The notes under the pieces: model-generated | What the model was told of the DNA's origin: nothing | Databases searched by the model: none | The model's input: only the letters and a program-made list of their open reading frames with translations | Part shown: positions 18,216 to 27,529 of the stretch, one piece after another | Position numbering within the stretch: the first letter of the stretch is position 1 | How the letters are laid out: each line of letters opens with the position of its first letter | DNA from: Nitrosospira sp. Nl5 | GTDB lineage: Bacteria > Pseudomonadota > Gammaproteobacteria > Burkholderiales > Nitrosomonadaceae | Assembly (NCBI RefSeq): GCF_900102495.1 | Contig: NZ_FMVQ01000004.1 | Location: 179,556 to 243,555 of the forward strand | Direction of reading: 5' to 3' | DNA length: 64,000 nucleotides | Position numbers and translations under genes: made by a program

Positions 18216-19501
18216 TTATTGCCCCAGTGACCGTTCCTTCCGCTTCGGACTTGGCCTGACGATCATTCTCAAAGACTGATCCTTGGTCAGCAAGGCCACC
18301 ACCCAGTTGACCATCGTCATGAACCTGTTGCGATACGCGATCAAGGAAAAAAGGTGCACGAACAGCCATGCCGTCCATGCGATAAATCCGTTAAAGTGCC
18401 TTCCGGCTCCAGGGATGTCTGCCACCGCCTTGCTTCTTCCGATAATCGCCATGGCGCCTTTGTCATCATAGACAAACGGCTTTAATGGTTTGTCATGCAG
18501 TGTAGCAATAAAATTCCCGGCCAGATTCTTCCCCTGCTGAATCGCTACCTGAGCCAGTTGCGGGTGCCCCTGGGGAAAATTCTTATCGGAAATCAGCAGG
18601 CAGGTATCGCCGATAGCATGGATATTTCGTGTTCCCGTCACTTTATTGTATTCATCCACGCGCAGCCGGTTGCCCTGTCCATAGCTTTCCGGCGGCACTC
18701 CCTCGAATACCTTGGCGGTGACTCCTCCGGTCCAGAACAGGATCCTGGTTTGAATCGTCTCCCCATCCGCGAAGATCACGGTATCGTTTACATAATCTTT
18801 TACCCGGGCATTCAGCCGCACTTTCACGCCCATCTTCACGAGGGTATCGTAAGCATATTTTTGTGATTTCTCACTCATCGGCGTTAACAACGTCGATGCG
18901 CCATCCACCAGGTAAATGCGCGCACCCTGCCTGCTTAATTCCGGGTAATCTTTTTCCAGAATATTTTCCCGCATCTCGGCCAACATGCCTGCAATCTCGA
19001 CACCGGTGGGCCCGCCGCCGGCTATGACGACGGTAGCAAGCTTCTTTTTTTCCGTTTCGTCGGCCGCAATGATGACTTCCTCCATTTTCTGAAGCATGTA
19101 ATTTCGTATCTCTATCGCATCATCCACCGTCTTCATGGGCAGCGCGGCCTTGCGAATGTTTTCCATGCCAAAATAATTGCTCTCGGTGCCGGTGGCGAGA
19201 ACAAGGTGATCGTAAGATAGTTCGCAGGTGGACAAGAGCACTTTATTTTCTTCGGGAATGACTTTTTGCAGCTCCCCTAAACGGAAGCTGAGATTTTTCT
19301 TGTCATGAAATAACTTGCGGAAGGGATAGCGATATTGGATACGTCCAGAAAACCCGTGGCTACCTGGTATAGAAGCGGAGGGAAGAAATTGTAATTATTC
19401 ATGTCTACTAGCGTGACATGAAACTCCATCTCATCGGCCAGATGCTTCACCAGGTTTATCCCGGCAAAGCCACCTCCGATTATGACAATCCTTGTTTTCA
19501 T
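18216..19501 (-). pseudogene. ndh: Type II NADH:quinone oxidoreductase, frameshifted
   Basis: The gene would encode a NDH-2 flavoprotein of about 428 residues that passes electrons from NADH to quinone at the membrane. The N-terminal part (IVIIGGGFAGINLVKHLA, FAD-binding) is in one frame up to about 19323, and the rest (VVIAGGGPTGVEIAGMLAE, NADH-binding, and the helical C-terminus LFVHLFSLIAYRNR) is in another. Reading IPFRKLFHDKKNLSFRLGEL across the junction requires one added base in the CC/TT stretch at 19321-19325. It could be a genuine one-base deletion or a sequence error; the rest looks intact. Confidence 0.88.
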
Positions 19502-19602
19502 GGCGACGATTAAAATTGAGCAATCTTAAAATATCGCATATCAGGCGGTATGGAATTGAGTGCGTTCGAGAAAAATATCGAACCATTTCCTCAACCTAGA
19601 GG

Positions 19603-19745
19603 TACGAACCGGGCACGGACCTGCTTCGTAACAGCTACTTTGACGAATACCAAAGAAGGGTGGGCAAGCGATGCCGCAACTTCTCAAAAACGCATGCAAT
19701 CCCGTTGATTTCGGTAGCGATCATTTGCTGGCTAGGCCACTGAAG
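19603..19745 (+). pseudogene. Decayed partial copy of the 17863 gene
   Basis: Translating from 19603 gives YEPGTDLLRNSYFDEYQ, matching YEQGADLIRDSYFQEYA of the intact gene. Further on, CCCGTTGATTTC and GATCATTTGCTGGCTAGGCCAC match its end. Frameshifts and small indels break the frame in between, and the N-terminal half is absent. This indicates a paralogous duplication on either side of the NADH dehydrogenase gene, followed by decay. Confidence 0.75.
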
Positions 19746-19897
19746 CCAATCCCACCGCAGGCACGGTTTCAAGCAAATATGCCTATGAACCATTCTCAGT
19801 TTGGCGCTTATGTAGATACTCTGTTCGCTGTCAATGATATTTTTGATTTTTTTCTTTATGCGGGCACATGCCCTACACCTACTTCCCCTTTACCCAG

Positions 19898-20003
19898 TCA
19901 TTCCCGCGAAAGCGGGAATCCATGGGTGTTGCCCGAATTCACCCACTGCGGGATGACGGCTTGTTCCAGTTAGTGTCTGGATTCCCGCTTTCGCGGGAAT
20001 GAC
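19898..20003. repeat. Inverted pair of CCCGCGAAAGCGGG repeats
   Basis: GTCATTCCCGCGAAAGCGGG plus AATCCA at 19898-19923 is repeated in perfect inverted orientation at 19978-20003, with about 54 bp between. Each arm is itself palindromic. The same core occurs at 1084-1166. The arrangement is like a REP doublet or a small non-autonomous element; no gene lies inside. Confidence 0.8.
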
Positions 20004-20035
20004 GAAGCGGATGGATGAAGCGTGGGTGCATAGGT

Positions 20036-20065
20036 AGATGGGTAAAGCGTAGCGTAACCCATCAG
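20036..20065. repeat. REP-like palindrome, single copy
   Basis: GATGGGTAAAGCGTAGCG followed by TAACCCATC, the same family as the inverted pair at 13661-13767. It lies downstream of the HAF-repeat gene end. The whole 19502-20132 stretch holds only the decayed copy, the two repeat families and no intact gene. Confidence 0.65.
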
Positions 20066-20132
20066 AACCCTGAAAACCGTATAGAGGCATATAAGCAAAT
20101 GATCGGTGCCCATGCACGTTCTCATTCCGGCG

Positions 20133-21271
20133 CTACTTCTCCAATTTCTTTCGCCCAGCCACGAGACTGACCAGACCGAGACCGGCGAGCATCAGGGCAT
20201 AGGATGCGGGTTCAGGGATAGGACTGACCGAGCTAATGGCGACGACTTGCCCTCCATTATTGATCGCCGTGGCTTTGTATAGAACCTCTCCGTCCGGCAA
20301 ATTCACCCAGGAATTGAGGTCGGTAATGCCCATGCCATTGGGGCCGGTGATGAAAGCATGCATACCCTCTGCGCGTTCGCTCGTAAAGGAAGCTCCCACT
20401 ACCTGTCCGGCGTCGTTAATGCCAGTCGCTGTACTGAAACCGTCACTCAAGGCATCCAGTTCGGCTATGCCCTCGCCGTTAAGGCCGGTAATAAAAGCCC
20501 GTGTGTGAGTCACCTCGAAATCTCCCACTACCCGCCCAGCGGCGTTAATGCCAAAAGCGTAACTGTAATTTCCACCCAGAGCACCGAGATCGGTCATCCC
20601 CACGCCGTTGGAGCTGGTGATAAAAGCGCGAATGCCGCCACCGGACGCGCTGAAACCTCCTGCTACCTGCCCGACAGCGTTGATGTCCATAGCGAAGCTA
20701 AAAACTCCACCTGGAGTATTAAGATCGGTCAATCCCCCCGCCATTGGGACCGGTCATAAAAGCATGTCTACTGCCTTCGGCCGTGTCGGAACCTCCCACT
20801 ACTTGGCCGGCATCGTTGATAGCATGAGCGGAGCTGAAATGTCCACCCAGAGTACCAAGATCAGTCATGCCTACGCCCATTAGGACCGGTGATAAAGGCA
20901 TGAGTATCGCCTCCGCTCGTGGACGAATGTCCCACTACTCGCCCCGCAGCGTTGATGCCAAAGGCGATACTGGTACGTCCGCCCAGTGTGCCGAGATCGG
21001 TCATGCTTACGCCATTGGGGCCAGTGATAAAAGCATGATAATCGCCTTCGATCGTTTTGGATGTTCCCACCACCTGCCCGGCATCATTGATGCCGTTGGC
21101 TACAGTGTCATGGCCACCCAACGTACCCAGTTGGGCCAGTCCCTCGCCATTGGGACCCATAATCCATGAGTTAGTTAATTGTCCGAAAGCCGGAAACACG
21201 AAACTGAGACCAGCGCTAAGTGCTACTGCCTGAATAAAGCTGCGTATTTTGAGGCGGCAGGTCATTTTCAT
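20133..21271 (-). pseudogene. HAF-repeat PEP-CTERM protein, two frameshifts
   Basis: The gene would encode an exported protein of about 380 residues: a signal peptide (FIQAVALSAGLSFVFPAFG), then about seven HAF-type repeats (HAFITGPNG...MTDLGTLGG...GINDAGQVVG), and a PEP-CTERM anchor (IPEPASYALMLAGLGL, then basic RKKLEK). Three frames are used. Frame changes fall near 20875-20878 (one extra G in AATGGGCGTAGG on the coding strand) and at 20734-20739 (six G where five would restore the frame). Both lie in the same G-rich codons of the repeat. It could be a decaying gene, phase variation, or homopolymer error. Confidence 0.8.
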
Positions 21272-21302
21272 AGTGAAGCGCTCCGATATAAGATGCTATT
21301 TA

Positions 21303-21458
21303 CTAACAATTAAAGATAGATAATGAATCCGAATTGTCAAGCCGGGAAAGAAGTTCCTGCGTTGGGCTATTCCTGTCGAGGTTTCCGCGAGATGTACGAC
21401 CAGCCGTAATTGAAGCTTGCCTCAATAAAGATGCAATGGTATGGAAATTCCTTCTCAT
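21303..21458 (-). CDS. Possible small protein upstream of the HAF gene
   Basis: A 51-residue open frame with a strong GGGAGG site 7 bp before the ATG at 21458. The product is Arg/Ser-rich and unrecognised (RRNFHTIASLLRQASITAG). It lies in the 323-bp gap between the HAF gene and the divergent subtilase and could be a leader or orphan peptide. The only support is the ribosome-binding site. Confidence 0.3.
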   Translation of the reverse strand: MRRNFHTIASLLRQASITAGRTSRGNLDRNSPTQELLSRLDNSDSLSIFNC

Positions 21459-21594
21459 AATAGCGCCTCCCTGACTCGGTAAAGGTTTGTTCAACTTGCC
21501 GGCGCGTTGAGATTCCATAAACCCCGCCTTGCATTTCTTTCAATACGTGCTATTCATTAATTACTTACGGTAATCCACTAATCTCCCGGAGGCA

Positions 21595-23967
21595 ATGATG
21601 GCGACGAATGGAAATGGAAATCCCACTGACCCTGTCGCCAATCCTCCTGAAGGCGAAACACAACCGGGCACGGGCTATCGCCAGCGAGTAATCGTGAAAT
21701 TCAAGGATCACGTCCAACTCCCCAGCGAAAACGCGGCACGCTTGGTGGAGGCCGGCGAAGTCGGCCCTTGGGGCGGGCTCACGGCACAGTTCCAGGGCAT
21801 CACGCTGGAACCCCTCTTGTCCTTCAAGCAGACCGGGCAGTTCGCGGCGCTGACGGAACGGGCGCGCTCGCTCGACCCCTCCTTCCGCCCCACCAACCTG
21901 AATGCCTATTTCGCCGTGAACATGCCGCCCGGCACGAATGCCGAGGAGCTTGCAAAGGCGCTCTCCAGCTGGGAGTCGGTCGTCACGGCCTATGTCGAGC
22001 CGCCCCCGGTCGAGCCGCCGCTGGTGAACGCCGCGGATGATCCGCGCAGCGGCAACCAGGGTTATCTCGACCCCGCACCCGACGGCATCAATGCCGAGTA
22101 TGCCTGGGACTTCCCCGGCGGTGACGGCGCGGGACAAGCGCTGGTGGATATGGAGTGGGGGTGGACTTTCAACCACGAGGATCTCGCCGCACACGGCATT
22201 ACCCTTATTTCTGGCCTGAACCACTCCTATTACTTTCACGGCAGCGGGGTGCTGGGCGAGATTGCGGCAATTGACAATACGGTAGGCTGCGTCGGGATCA
22301 CGCCCAATCTGGCTTCCATCCGCTGCGTCGGCCAGCACCAGCCCGACGGCAGCTACAGTACCGCTCAGCCGATCCTTGATGCCATTGGAGTGATGAGTTT
22401 TGGCGACGTGCTGCTGTTGGAGGCGCAAACTAACCTGTTCGGTTACAGCCTCGTTCCCGTCGAGATCGAACCGGCGGTGTTCGACGTAATTCGCCTGGCG
22501 ACATCCCTCGGTATCGTCGTGGTCGAAGCAGCGGGCAATGGCGGTGTCGATTTGGACACCGTGGTCAACCCCGGCGGCCAGCAGATATTCAACCGCGCCA
22601 GCCCCGACTTCCTGGATTCAGGGGCGATTATGGTGGGTGCCGCAAGTTCGACCGCGCCGCACGCGCGGCTCGGCTTCTCCTGTCACGGCAGCCGCATCGA
22701 CTGCTATGGCTGGGGCGAGAATGTGGACACGCTGTCTTCCGACGGCACCAATACAGCGACCAACCTCTATACCACAAGCTTCAGCGGCACTTCCAGCGCC
22801 TCGCCCATTGTCACCGGCGCTGCGCTCGCGGTGCAGGGGTTGTTCCAGGCGCTTCCCGCCGGCGACCGTCTTGATCCGGCGCAAATGCGGGCTCTCCTGT
22901 CCGACCCCGCAAATGGAACCCCATCCCAGAACCCGGCGGCGGATCGCGTCGGCGTCATGCCTGATCTGCGCGCCATCATTGACGGGATGATGCTCAACCT
23001 GCCGCCCGATGTTTACCTACGGGATTTCGTCGGCGACAGTGGCGACCCCCACCTCGGCGCAATCTCCTCCAGCCCCGACGTCATCCTGCGGCAGGCGGCC
23101 GTGGCAGACCCGCAGGGCGCCTTTGGCGCGGGCAGTGGCACGGAGAACGATATGACGCTGGGTTACGAGGCGGAAGCCGGCCAGGATAATTTCGTCTATG
23201 TGCGGGTGCGCAACCGGGGCGGTTCCGCTGCCGCCAACGTGGCTGCTACTGTCTATTGGGCGCCGCCTTCCACGCTTCTGACACCGGATCTCTGGACCTT
23301 GCTGGGATCGGCTACCCTGCCGAACGTGCCGACAGGCGACCTGCTGACCGTCTCAAACGCTATCACCTGGCCGTCCGCGGCAATCCCCGCACCCGGGCAT
23401 TACTGCTTCGTGGGCATTCTCAGCACGGCGCGCGACCCCGGACCAGCGCCCGCCGATTTTTTCGACTGGGATAATTTCACCACCTTCATCCGCAACAACA
23501 ATAATGTCACCTGGCGTAATTTCAATGTCGTCAATAACGTGCCGCCCCCGCGCGCTGACCCGCCGGGTTATATGCCCCTGCCCTTCCTCGCGGCGGGCGC
23601 GCCGGATAAAGCGCGCAGAATGCGCCTCGAGATCGTGGCGCGGCTACCAGCCGGCGCCGAAGCCGTGCTCGAACTTTCCCCCGAATTCGCCGAACTCGTT
23701 CGCGCGCGTCCTCACCTCATGCCGTACACGCCATTCAGGAATGCGGAGGGCTGCCGCGTTGTCCACATTCCCATCAACCATTGCGGCCGCACCAAATTCC
23801 CCGAAGTTGCGTTCCCCGCCAAAGCGCGCATACCGCTGCGATTGCTGGTGAAGATACCGGAAGAATTGCGGCAGCACGAGTTCGAGCTTTTCGCGCGCCA
23901 GCTTTACCAGGGAGATGAAGTCGGAAGGGTGACGTGGAGGCTAGTGCCGTACAGGGAGCCGCAATAG
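21595..23967 (+). CDS. S8 family serine peptidase (subtilase)
   Basis: A 790-residue subtilisin-like protease. The triad is visible: Asp in LVDMEWGWTF, His in HGSGVLGEIAA, Ser in SGTSSASPIVTGAALAVQG, with the oxyanion Asn in EAAGNGGVD. The catalytic domain spans about residues 120-470. A C-terminal region with CARDB-like sequence (YVRVRNRGGSAAANVAATV) and a further beta domain follow. No Sec or Tat signal is seen at the N-terminus (TNGNGNPTDPVANPPEGE), so its export route is unclear. GGAGG precedes the ATG at 21595. GC is higher than in its neighbours. Confidence 0.9.
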   Translation: MMATNGNGNPTDPVANPPEGETQPGTGYRQRVIVKFKDHVQLPSENAARLVEAGEVGPWGGLTAQFQGITLEPLLSFKQTGQFAALTERARSLDPSFRPTNLNAYFAVNMPPGTNAEELAKALSSWESVVTAYVEPPPVEPPLVNAADDPRSGNQGYLDPAPDGINAEYAWDFPGGDGAGQALVDMEWGWTFNHEDLAAHGITLISGLNHSYYFHGSGVLGEIAAIDNTVGCVGITPNLASIRCVGQHQPDGSYSTAQPILDAIGVMSFGDVLLLEAQTNLFGYSLVPVEIEPAVFDVIRLATSLGIVVVEAAGNGGVDLDTVVNPGGQQIFNRASPDFLDSGAIMVGAASSTAPHARLGFSCHGSRIDCYGWGENVDTLSSDGTNTATNLYTTSFSGTSSASPIVTGAALAVQGLFQALPAGDRLDPAQMRALLSDPANGTPSQNPAADRVGVMPDLRAIIDGMMLNLPPDVYLRDFVGDSGDPHLGAISSSPDVILRQAAVADPQGAFGAGSGTENDMTLGYEAEAGQDNFVYVRVRNRGGSAAANVAATVYWAPPSTLLTPDLWTLLGSATLPNVPTGDLLTVSNAITWPSAAIPAPGHYCFVGILSTARDPGPAPADFFDWDNFTTFIRNNNNVTWRNFNVVNNVPPPRADPPGYMPLPFLAAGAPDKARRMRLEIVARLPAGAEAVLELSPEFAELVRARPHLMPYTPFRNAEGCRVVHIPINHCGRTKFPEVAFPAKARIPLRLLVKIPEELRQHEFELFARQLYQGDEVGRVTWRLVPYREPQ

Positions 23968-24011
23968 CAGACAGCGGCAAGGCTGCCTGCATTTTACGCA
24001 TTATTGAATGC

Positions 24012-25196
24012 TCAATCGCCTTTTGCTGGTTTTGCTTTTATCTCTTTATAGATCGCGTCCAGATTTGCCGCTCGTTCTATTGTATTAGGATGGCGCTTGA
24101 TCGGCGTGTCGACAATCTCATGCACCGATGCCGCCAATCTCTCCAGGTCCGATACCGGAACGGAGGTCGCTTTTTCCGGCTCTGGAGCGGGCAGGTCTTT
24201 CAGGAATACTTGAATCGAATCCGTCAGCTTCTGCTCGTCCGCGAAAACGCGATCAAGCAATTTAATCGCGCACGCATCGGACTGCAACTCCTGATCGATA
24301 TGATGGCGGGTAAAAAGGTTTTTACCCACCTTGACGTGCTCTATTACCATGCCCGGATTACTTCCGGCACTGGATACTACGTTCACCAAATCTTTTTTGG
24401 CTGAAATTGAATCAACCACCATGCTTTGCAAATCCTTTGTCTCATGCCGCTGCAGTACGTGGGCCACCTCGTGCGCAAGTGCGAAGTAGGCTTTCGGATG
24501 GCGGGCGCTGTTTGCAATCAGGCCCTGATCGATATAGAGAAAGCCTCCTGGCCGGGCAACTGCATTTCCCCCGCTATTTTTCAGGATGAACAACTTGAAC
24601 TCGTACTCATGCTTCTGATCCACCTTGGAAAGAATTTCGTCCAGCATCTTATCCGCGATGGGATAGTATTTCTTGCCGAGCTTGTGATTCCTATCCAGAA
24701 GATCAGTTTCTTCTTTATGCGACCGTTCGCCGTACATCACCTCAGCCGTCATCGGCAACCAGTTCAACTGTTTTGCCGCAAGCTTGAGAGAGTGAGGGAT
24801 TTCTTCCATTGTATCGAGACTGATAGCACCAGGGTCTTGCGCTATCGCGAGGCTTGAAAACAGGCTGCCCAAAATTTTTTCTCCTGTCTTAATTGCTTCT
24901 TCCACTCCAAAAGTAGCCAGCGACGCCAGATTATCCGTAAGCTCGAAAGGTTGCACGATCTGCGGACAGTTTTTATCCAAAACCACGGAGGCCTGCGAAG
25001 CGGTGGCAGTGATCTTTTTGATATTGACATCGGCGGCGCCAGGACCCTCCTCCACAGACGGAGGGTCCTGTTTCGCTCCAGAACCTTTGAACAGATTGAA
25101 GAGAGATGGCTTCTCCTCATTCGCGTGGCTCGCGGAAGCCGCGGCCAGCAGCAGGATCGCGCAAAGCGCCTGCTTCGCAGGTAACAATGTATTCAT
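24012..25196 (-). CDS. M48 family metalloprotease, periplasmic
   Basis: A 394-residue exported zinc protease. It has a signal peptide ending near ASASHA and the zinc motif ALAHEVAHVLQRHETKD (HExxH). A later Glu in HHIDQELQSDACAIKLLD is the likely third ligand (ExxxD/A), as in BepA/LoiP-like M48 proteins. Related enzymes act in envelope quality control. It is the last gene of a three-gene minus-strand operon (CHASE2 protein, small secreted protein, protease), 25 bp after the preceding gene. Confidence 0.85.
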   Translation of the reverse strand: MNTLLPAKQALCAILLLAAASASHANEEKPSLFNLFKGSGAKQDPPSVEEGPGAADVNIKKITATASQASVVLDKNCPQIVQPFELTDNLASLATFGVEEAIKTGEKILGSLFSSLAIAQDPGAISLDTMEEIPHSLKLAAKQLNWLPMTAEVMYGERSHKEETDLLDRNHKLGKKYYPIADKMLDEILSKVDQKHEYEFKLFILKNSGGNAVARPGGFLYIDQGLIANSARHPKAYFALAHEVAHVLQRHETKDLQSMVVDSISAKKDLVNVVSSAGSNPGMVIEHVKVGKNLFTRHHIDQELQSDACAIKLLDRVFADEQKLTDSIQVFLKDLPAPEPEKATSVPVSDLERLAASVHEIVDTPIKRHPNTIERAANLDAIYKEIKAKPAKGD

Positions 25197-25221
25197 GATT
25201 CCCTCCTGAGGTGGTGGCGGA

Positions 25222-25665
25222 TCAATATAGTTTTTGCTGCAACTGCTGAATTTTCAGTTCGCGAGCATCGTAATAGCCTTCTTCGTCAAGGATTGCAGCC
25301 TCGTAAACGAGCCGGGCATTCTCATCTTTTACTTCACTTTGCATCTTTTCTATTCGGGCGCGAATTTCGGGATTACTTAGTGCTTCCCGCAGATTACCTT
25401 GTGCCTGCTGCGTATTTAGCGGCTTGTCCTCTTCCAGTCTCCTGCCGCCGGTCTTGCTATGGCCGGCCAGTTTCCGCAGCACCAAGGCCAGCGATTCGCA
25501 GGGCACGGAATAAGAATGGTCATTGATCACCGACTTAAAAACGATCCAGAGCGCATCGGGGACCCCCGTCTCCTTTATTGAAGGGTCACATTCCAATTCG
25601 GCGGCATGCGCCGCTCCCACGCCGGTTAAAAACAAGCCCAGGGACAACCAAGCTGCAGCTTTCAT
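25222..25665 (-). CDS. Small secreted protein of unknown function
   Basis: A 147-residue protein with a signal peptide (AAWLSLGLFLTGVGAAHA) and two cysteines in the mature part (LECDPS, VPCESL). The C-terminus is helical (LKIQQLQQKLY). GGAGG precedes the ATG at 25665, and the CHASE2 gene stop is 1 bp upstream, so the genes are coupled. No family was recognised. Its place between a CHASE2 sensor and a periplasmic protease suggests an envelope role. Confidence 0.7.
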   Translation of the reverse strand: MKAAAWLSLGLFLTGVGAAHAAELECDPSIKETGVPDALWIVFKSVINDHSYSVPCESLALVLRKLAGHSKTGGRRLEEDKPLNTQQAQGNLREALSNPEIRARIEKMQSEVKDENARLVYEAAILDEEGYYDARELKIQQLQQKLY

Positions 25666-25666
25666 A

Positions 25667-27181
25667 TCATCCTCCGTGAGAACGCGTCGAAACAATGGAT
25701 AGCAGTACCAAGATAAGCCAGATAAGCCGGCGCGATGCGAGCAGATAAACGGCTGGCTTGTTCCGGCGCCAGAGACATTTGAAATCCAGATAAACGAACC
25801 TTTTAAAGCTTTCGCACAGGCTCCGGCTATCGACGAGTAGGCAGTCCGATCCGGTTCCGGCGCCGGGCTCCAGTTGAATTTCCGCTTCGCCGCGGGCCGC
25901 GCTCCGCTCCCGGGTCAGATCCCGCCCGACGCGAATCGCCTGGGCAACGGACCCCGAAACGAAGCTCTCGAAAAGCATGCCGACGGCAATCGGAATGGGC
26001 GAAGCCCAGACCCCAAAATTTTCCAGGATGAGCAGAGATAGGTAGGAAAAGATAAGCATCCCCAGCACCACCAGCCCGAGCAGACGGAAAATCAGCCAGG
26101 GGGCCAGTAGTTGATTCGTCGGGGAGGAGATATTGAGCCGAAAGGTGAAGTAGCGATGCCAGCACCAGGCAATGACGTAGCCGAACATCAGCCCCCACCC
26201 CAGATCAACGATCAACTTGGAAACGTTGTAGTAATCTTTTTCATGCTCGATTACCCGCTCGAACGTAGATGCAAAGGCAAGGGCATGGAGCTCGACCCCG
26301 TACTTTTCATCCATCGGCGTGAGGAATCGATCGTCTCCACCGTAGGTGGCGCCGAGGAAGACCACTTTGCCGCCCAGTTGATGTGTGGAAATGCCGTCGC
26401 TAATGGCCTTGGGCGCTAGCGAAGAAGACGGCTGGAAATTGAGCATCGGTTTATGCTCTTCAAAAGGCCGAGAAATACCCGGGAGGGCATTCCCGCAGCG
26501 CTTATCCGCGGCATGGGCGCAATATGAAGCGCGTGCGACCTGGGCCAGCGCGGTGGGATGCGAGTAATAGGTCAGAACCACGCCGTATTCGAGAGGCAGC
26601 TTTGCATTGCCGAAACGGACACCGGCGTTCTCCATTTCACCGGCCCACCCCCTGGCCGTGACTTCCCGCTCCTCGAAGGGTCCAGCCAGTATTGTCGGAA
26701 TCGCCTTGGTCTGCGCCTGAATCATCTCCTCCAGCGCCTTCTCGCATTTGGCGATATCCCCCCAACCATGGTCGTCACCCCCGCTTTCCGGCGGCTTCAA
26801 CGCGGGAGAAAGATCCAAATCGATAACGACAATGCTGGGCGACGAGTCGTATATTTCTTTCAGGTGGGAGAGGAGCACGCATCGATTAAGAGGGGACCTT
26901 TCCAGGTATTCCCTTTTATGCGTTTCACCGTCGATGGCGACTACCACCGCTAGCGAATCGCGGGGGGAGGAAGCGAGTGAGCTGAGGTGCCCGATAACCA
27001 CGTACGCATAGCGGTCTATCTGGTGCAGCCAGTGGGTGTGGTAATGGATCGTGGTGACGATGGCTGCAACCAGAACTATCTGGGGCCAGTCGTTGACAAT
27101 ATAGTGATGGAGATTGGAAAAAGAAAAGAACCTGTGGTGGGCGTCTGGCGATTCTTCCGTTTTCTCGTTTTTATAGCCCAT
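25667..27181 (-). CDS. CHASE2 domain-containing membrane protein
   Basis: A 504-residue protein. One membrane helix is at about residues 32-50 (IVLVAAIVTTIHYHTHW). An extracytoplasmic CHASE2 domain follows to about residue 330, with DSLAVVVAIDGETHKREYLE and SIVVIDLDLSPA as typical opening strands. Three or so helices come next (for example LGLVVLGMLIFSYLSLLIL) and a short C-terminal tail. There is no kinase, cyclase or other catalytic output domain, so the signal may pass to a partner. Chosen start is 27181, with GGAAAGG upstream. Confidence 0.8.
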   Translation of the reverse strand: MGYKNEKTEESPDAHHRFFSFSNLHHYIVNDWPQIVLVAAIVTTIHYHTHWLHQIDRYAYVVIGHLSSLASSPRDSLAVVVAIDGETHKREYLERSPLNRCVLLSHLKEIYDSSPSIVVIDLDLSPALKPPESGGDDHGWGDIAKCEKALEEMIQAQTKAIPTILAGPFEEREVTARGWAGEMENAGVRFGNAKLPLEYGVVLTYYSHPTALAQVARASYCAHAADKRCGNALPGISRPFEEHKPMLNFQPSSSLAPKAISDGISTHQLGGKVVFLGATYGGDDRFLTPMDEKYGVELHALAFASTFERVIEHEKDYYNVSKLIVDLGWGLMFGYVIAWCWHRYFTFRLNISSPTNQLLAPWLIFRLLGLVVLGMLIFSYLSLLILENFGVWASPIPIAVGMLFESFVSGSVAQAIRVGRDLTRERSAARGEAEIQLEPGAGTGSDCLLVDSRSLCESFKRFVYLDFKCLWRRNKPAVYLLASRRLIWLILVLLSIVSTRSHGG

Positions 27182-27529
27182 GCCCCACATCCTTTCCAGA
27201 TGCCGAACCAGCCGCCTCCGATTTCCCGGGCAAAGCCTTGTCCCCGAAAATCCCTATTGAGCGGTAATTTGCGCCGGTTAGCCAGACCGTAAAGCCCGCG
27301 TGCCGCACATCCCTGAAATGCGGCGAGCTTCCCACGCGACCTACGGGAATTTGTTGAAGCATCAAGCCCATACGACAGTATTTGAGTATAGCTCAATTAT
27401 GCAATCCTGGTATACATATTCCGTGGCATGTGAAAATCAGCAAGCGTAGGGCGGCAACGAGCGAAGCGCGTGCCCCGAATGAGAATCCATCAATGCTATT
27501 GCTTCGCAGCTGCTAACGGTGTAAAGCTA
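27182..27529. other. Intergenic stretch upstream of the CHASE2 operon
   Basis: Contains the likely promoter region of the CHASE2 operon, including an AT-rich segment near 27375-27420. Near 27445-27480 there is a short GCGTAGGGCGGCAACGAGCG stretch resembling the dispersed palindromic repeats. No gene or conserved RNA is seen. Confidence 0.4.

Noticed and set aside
21565..22428. 287-codon minus-strand open frame opposite the subtilase
   Set aside because: The plus strand carries the Asp/His/Ser triad in order; the antisense frame has no domain.
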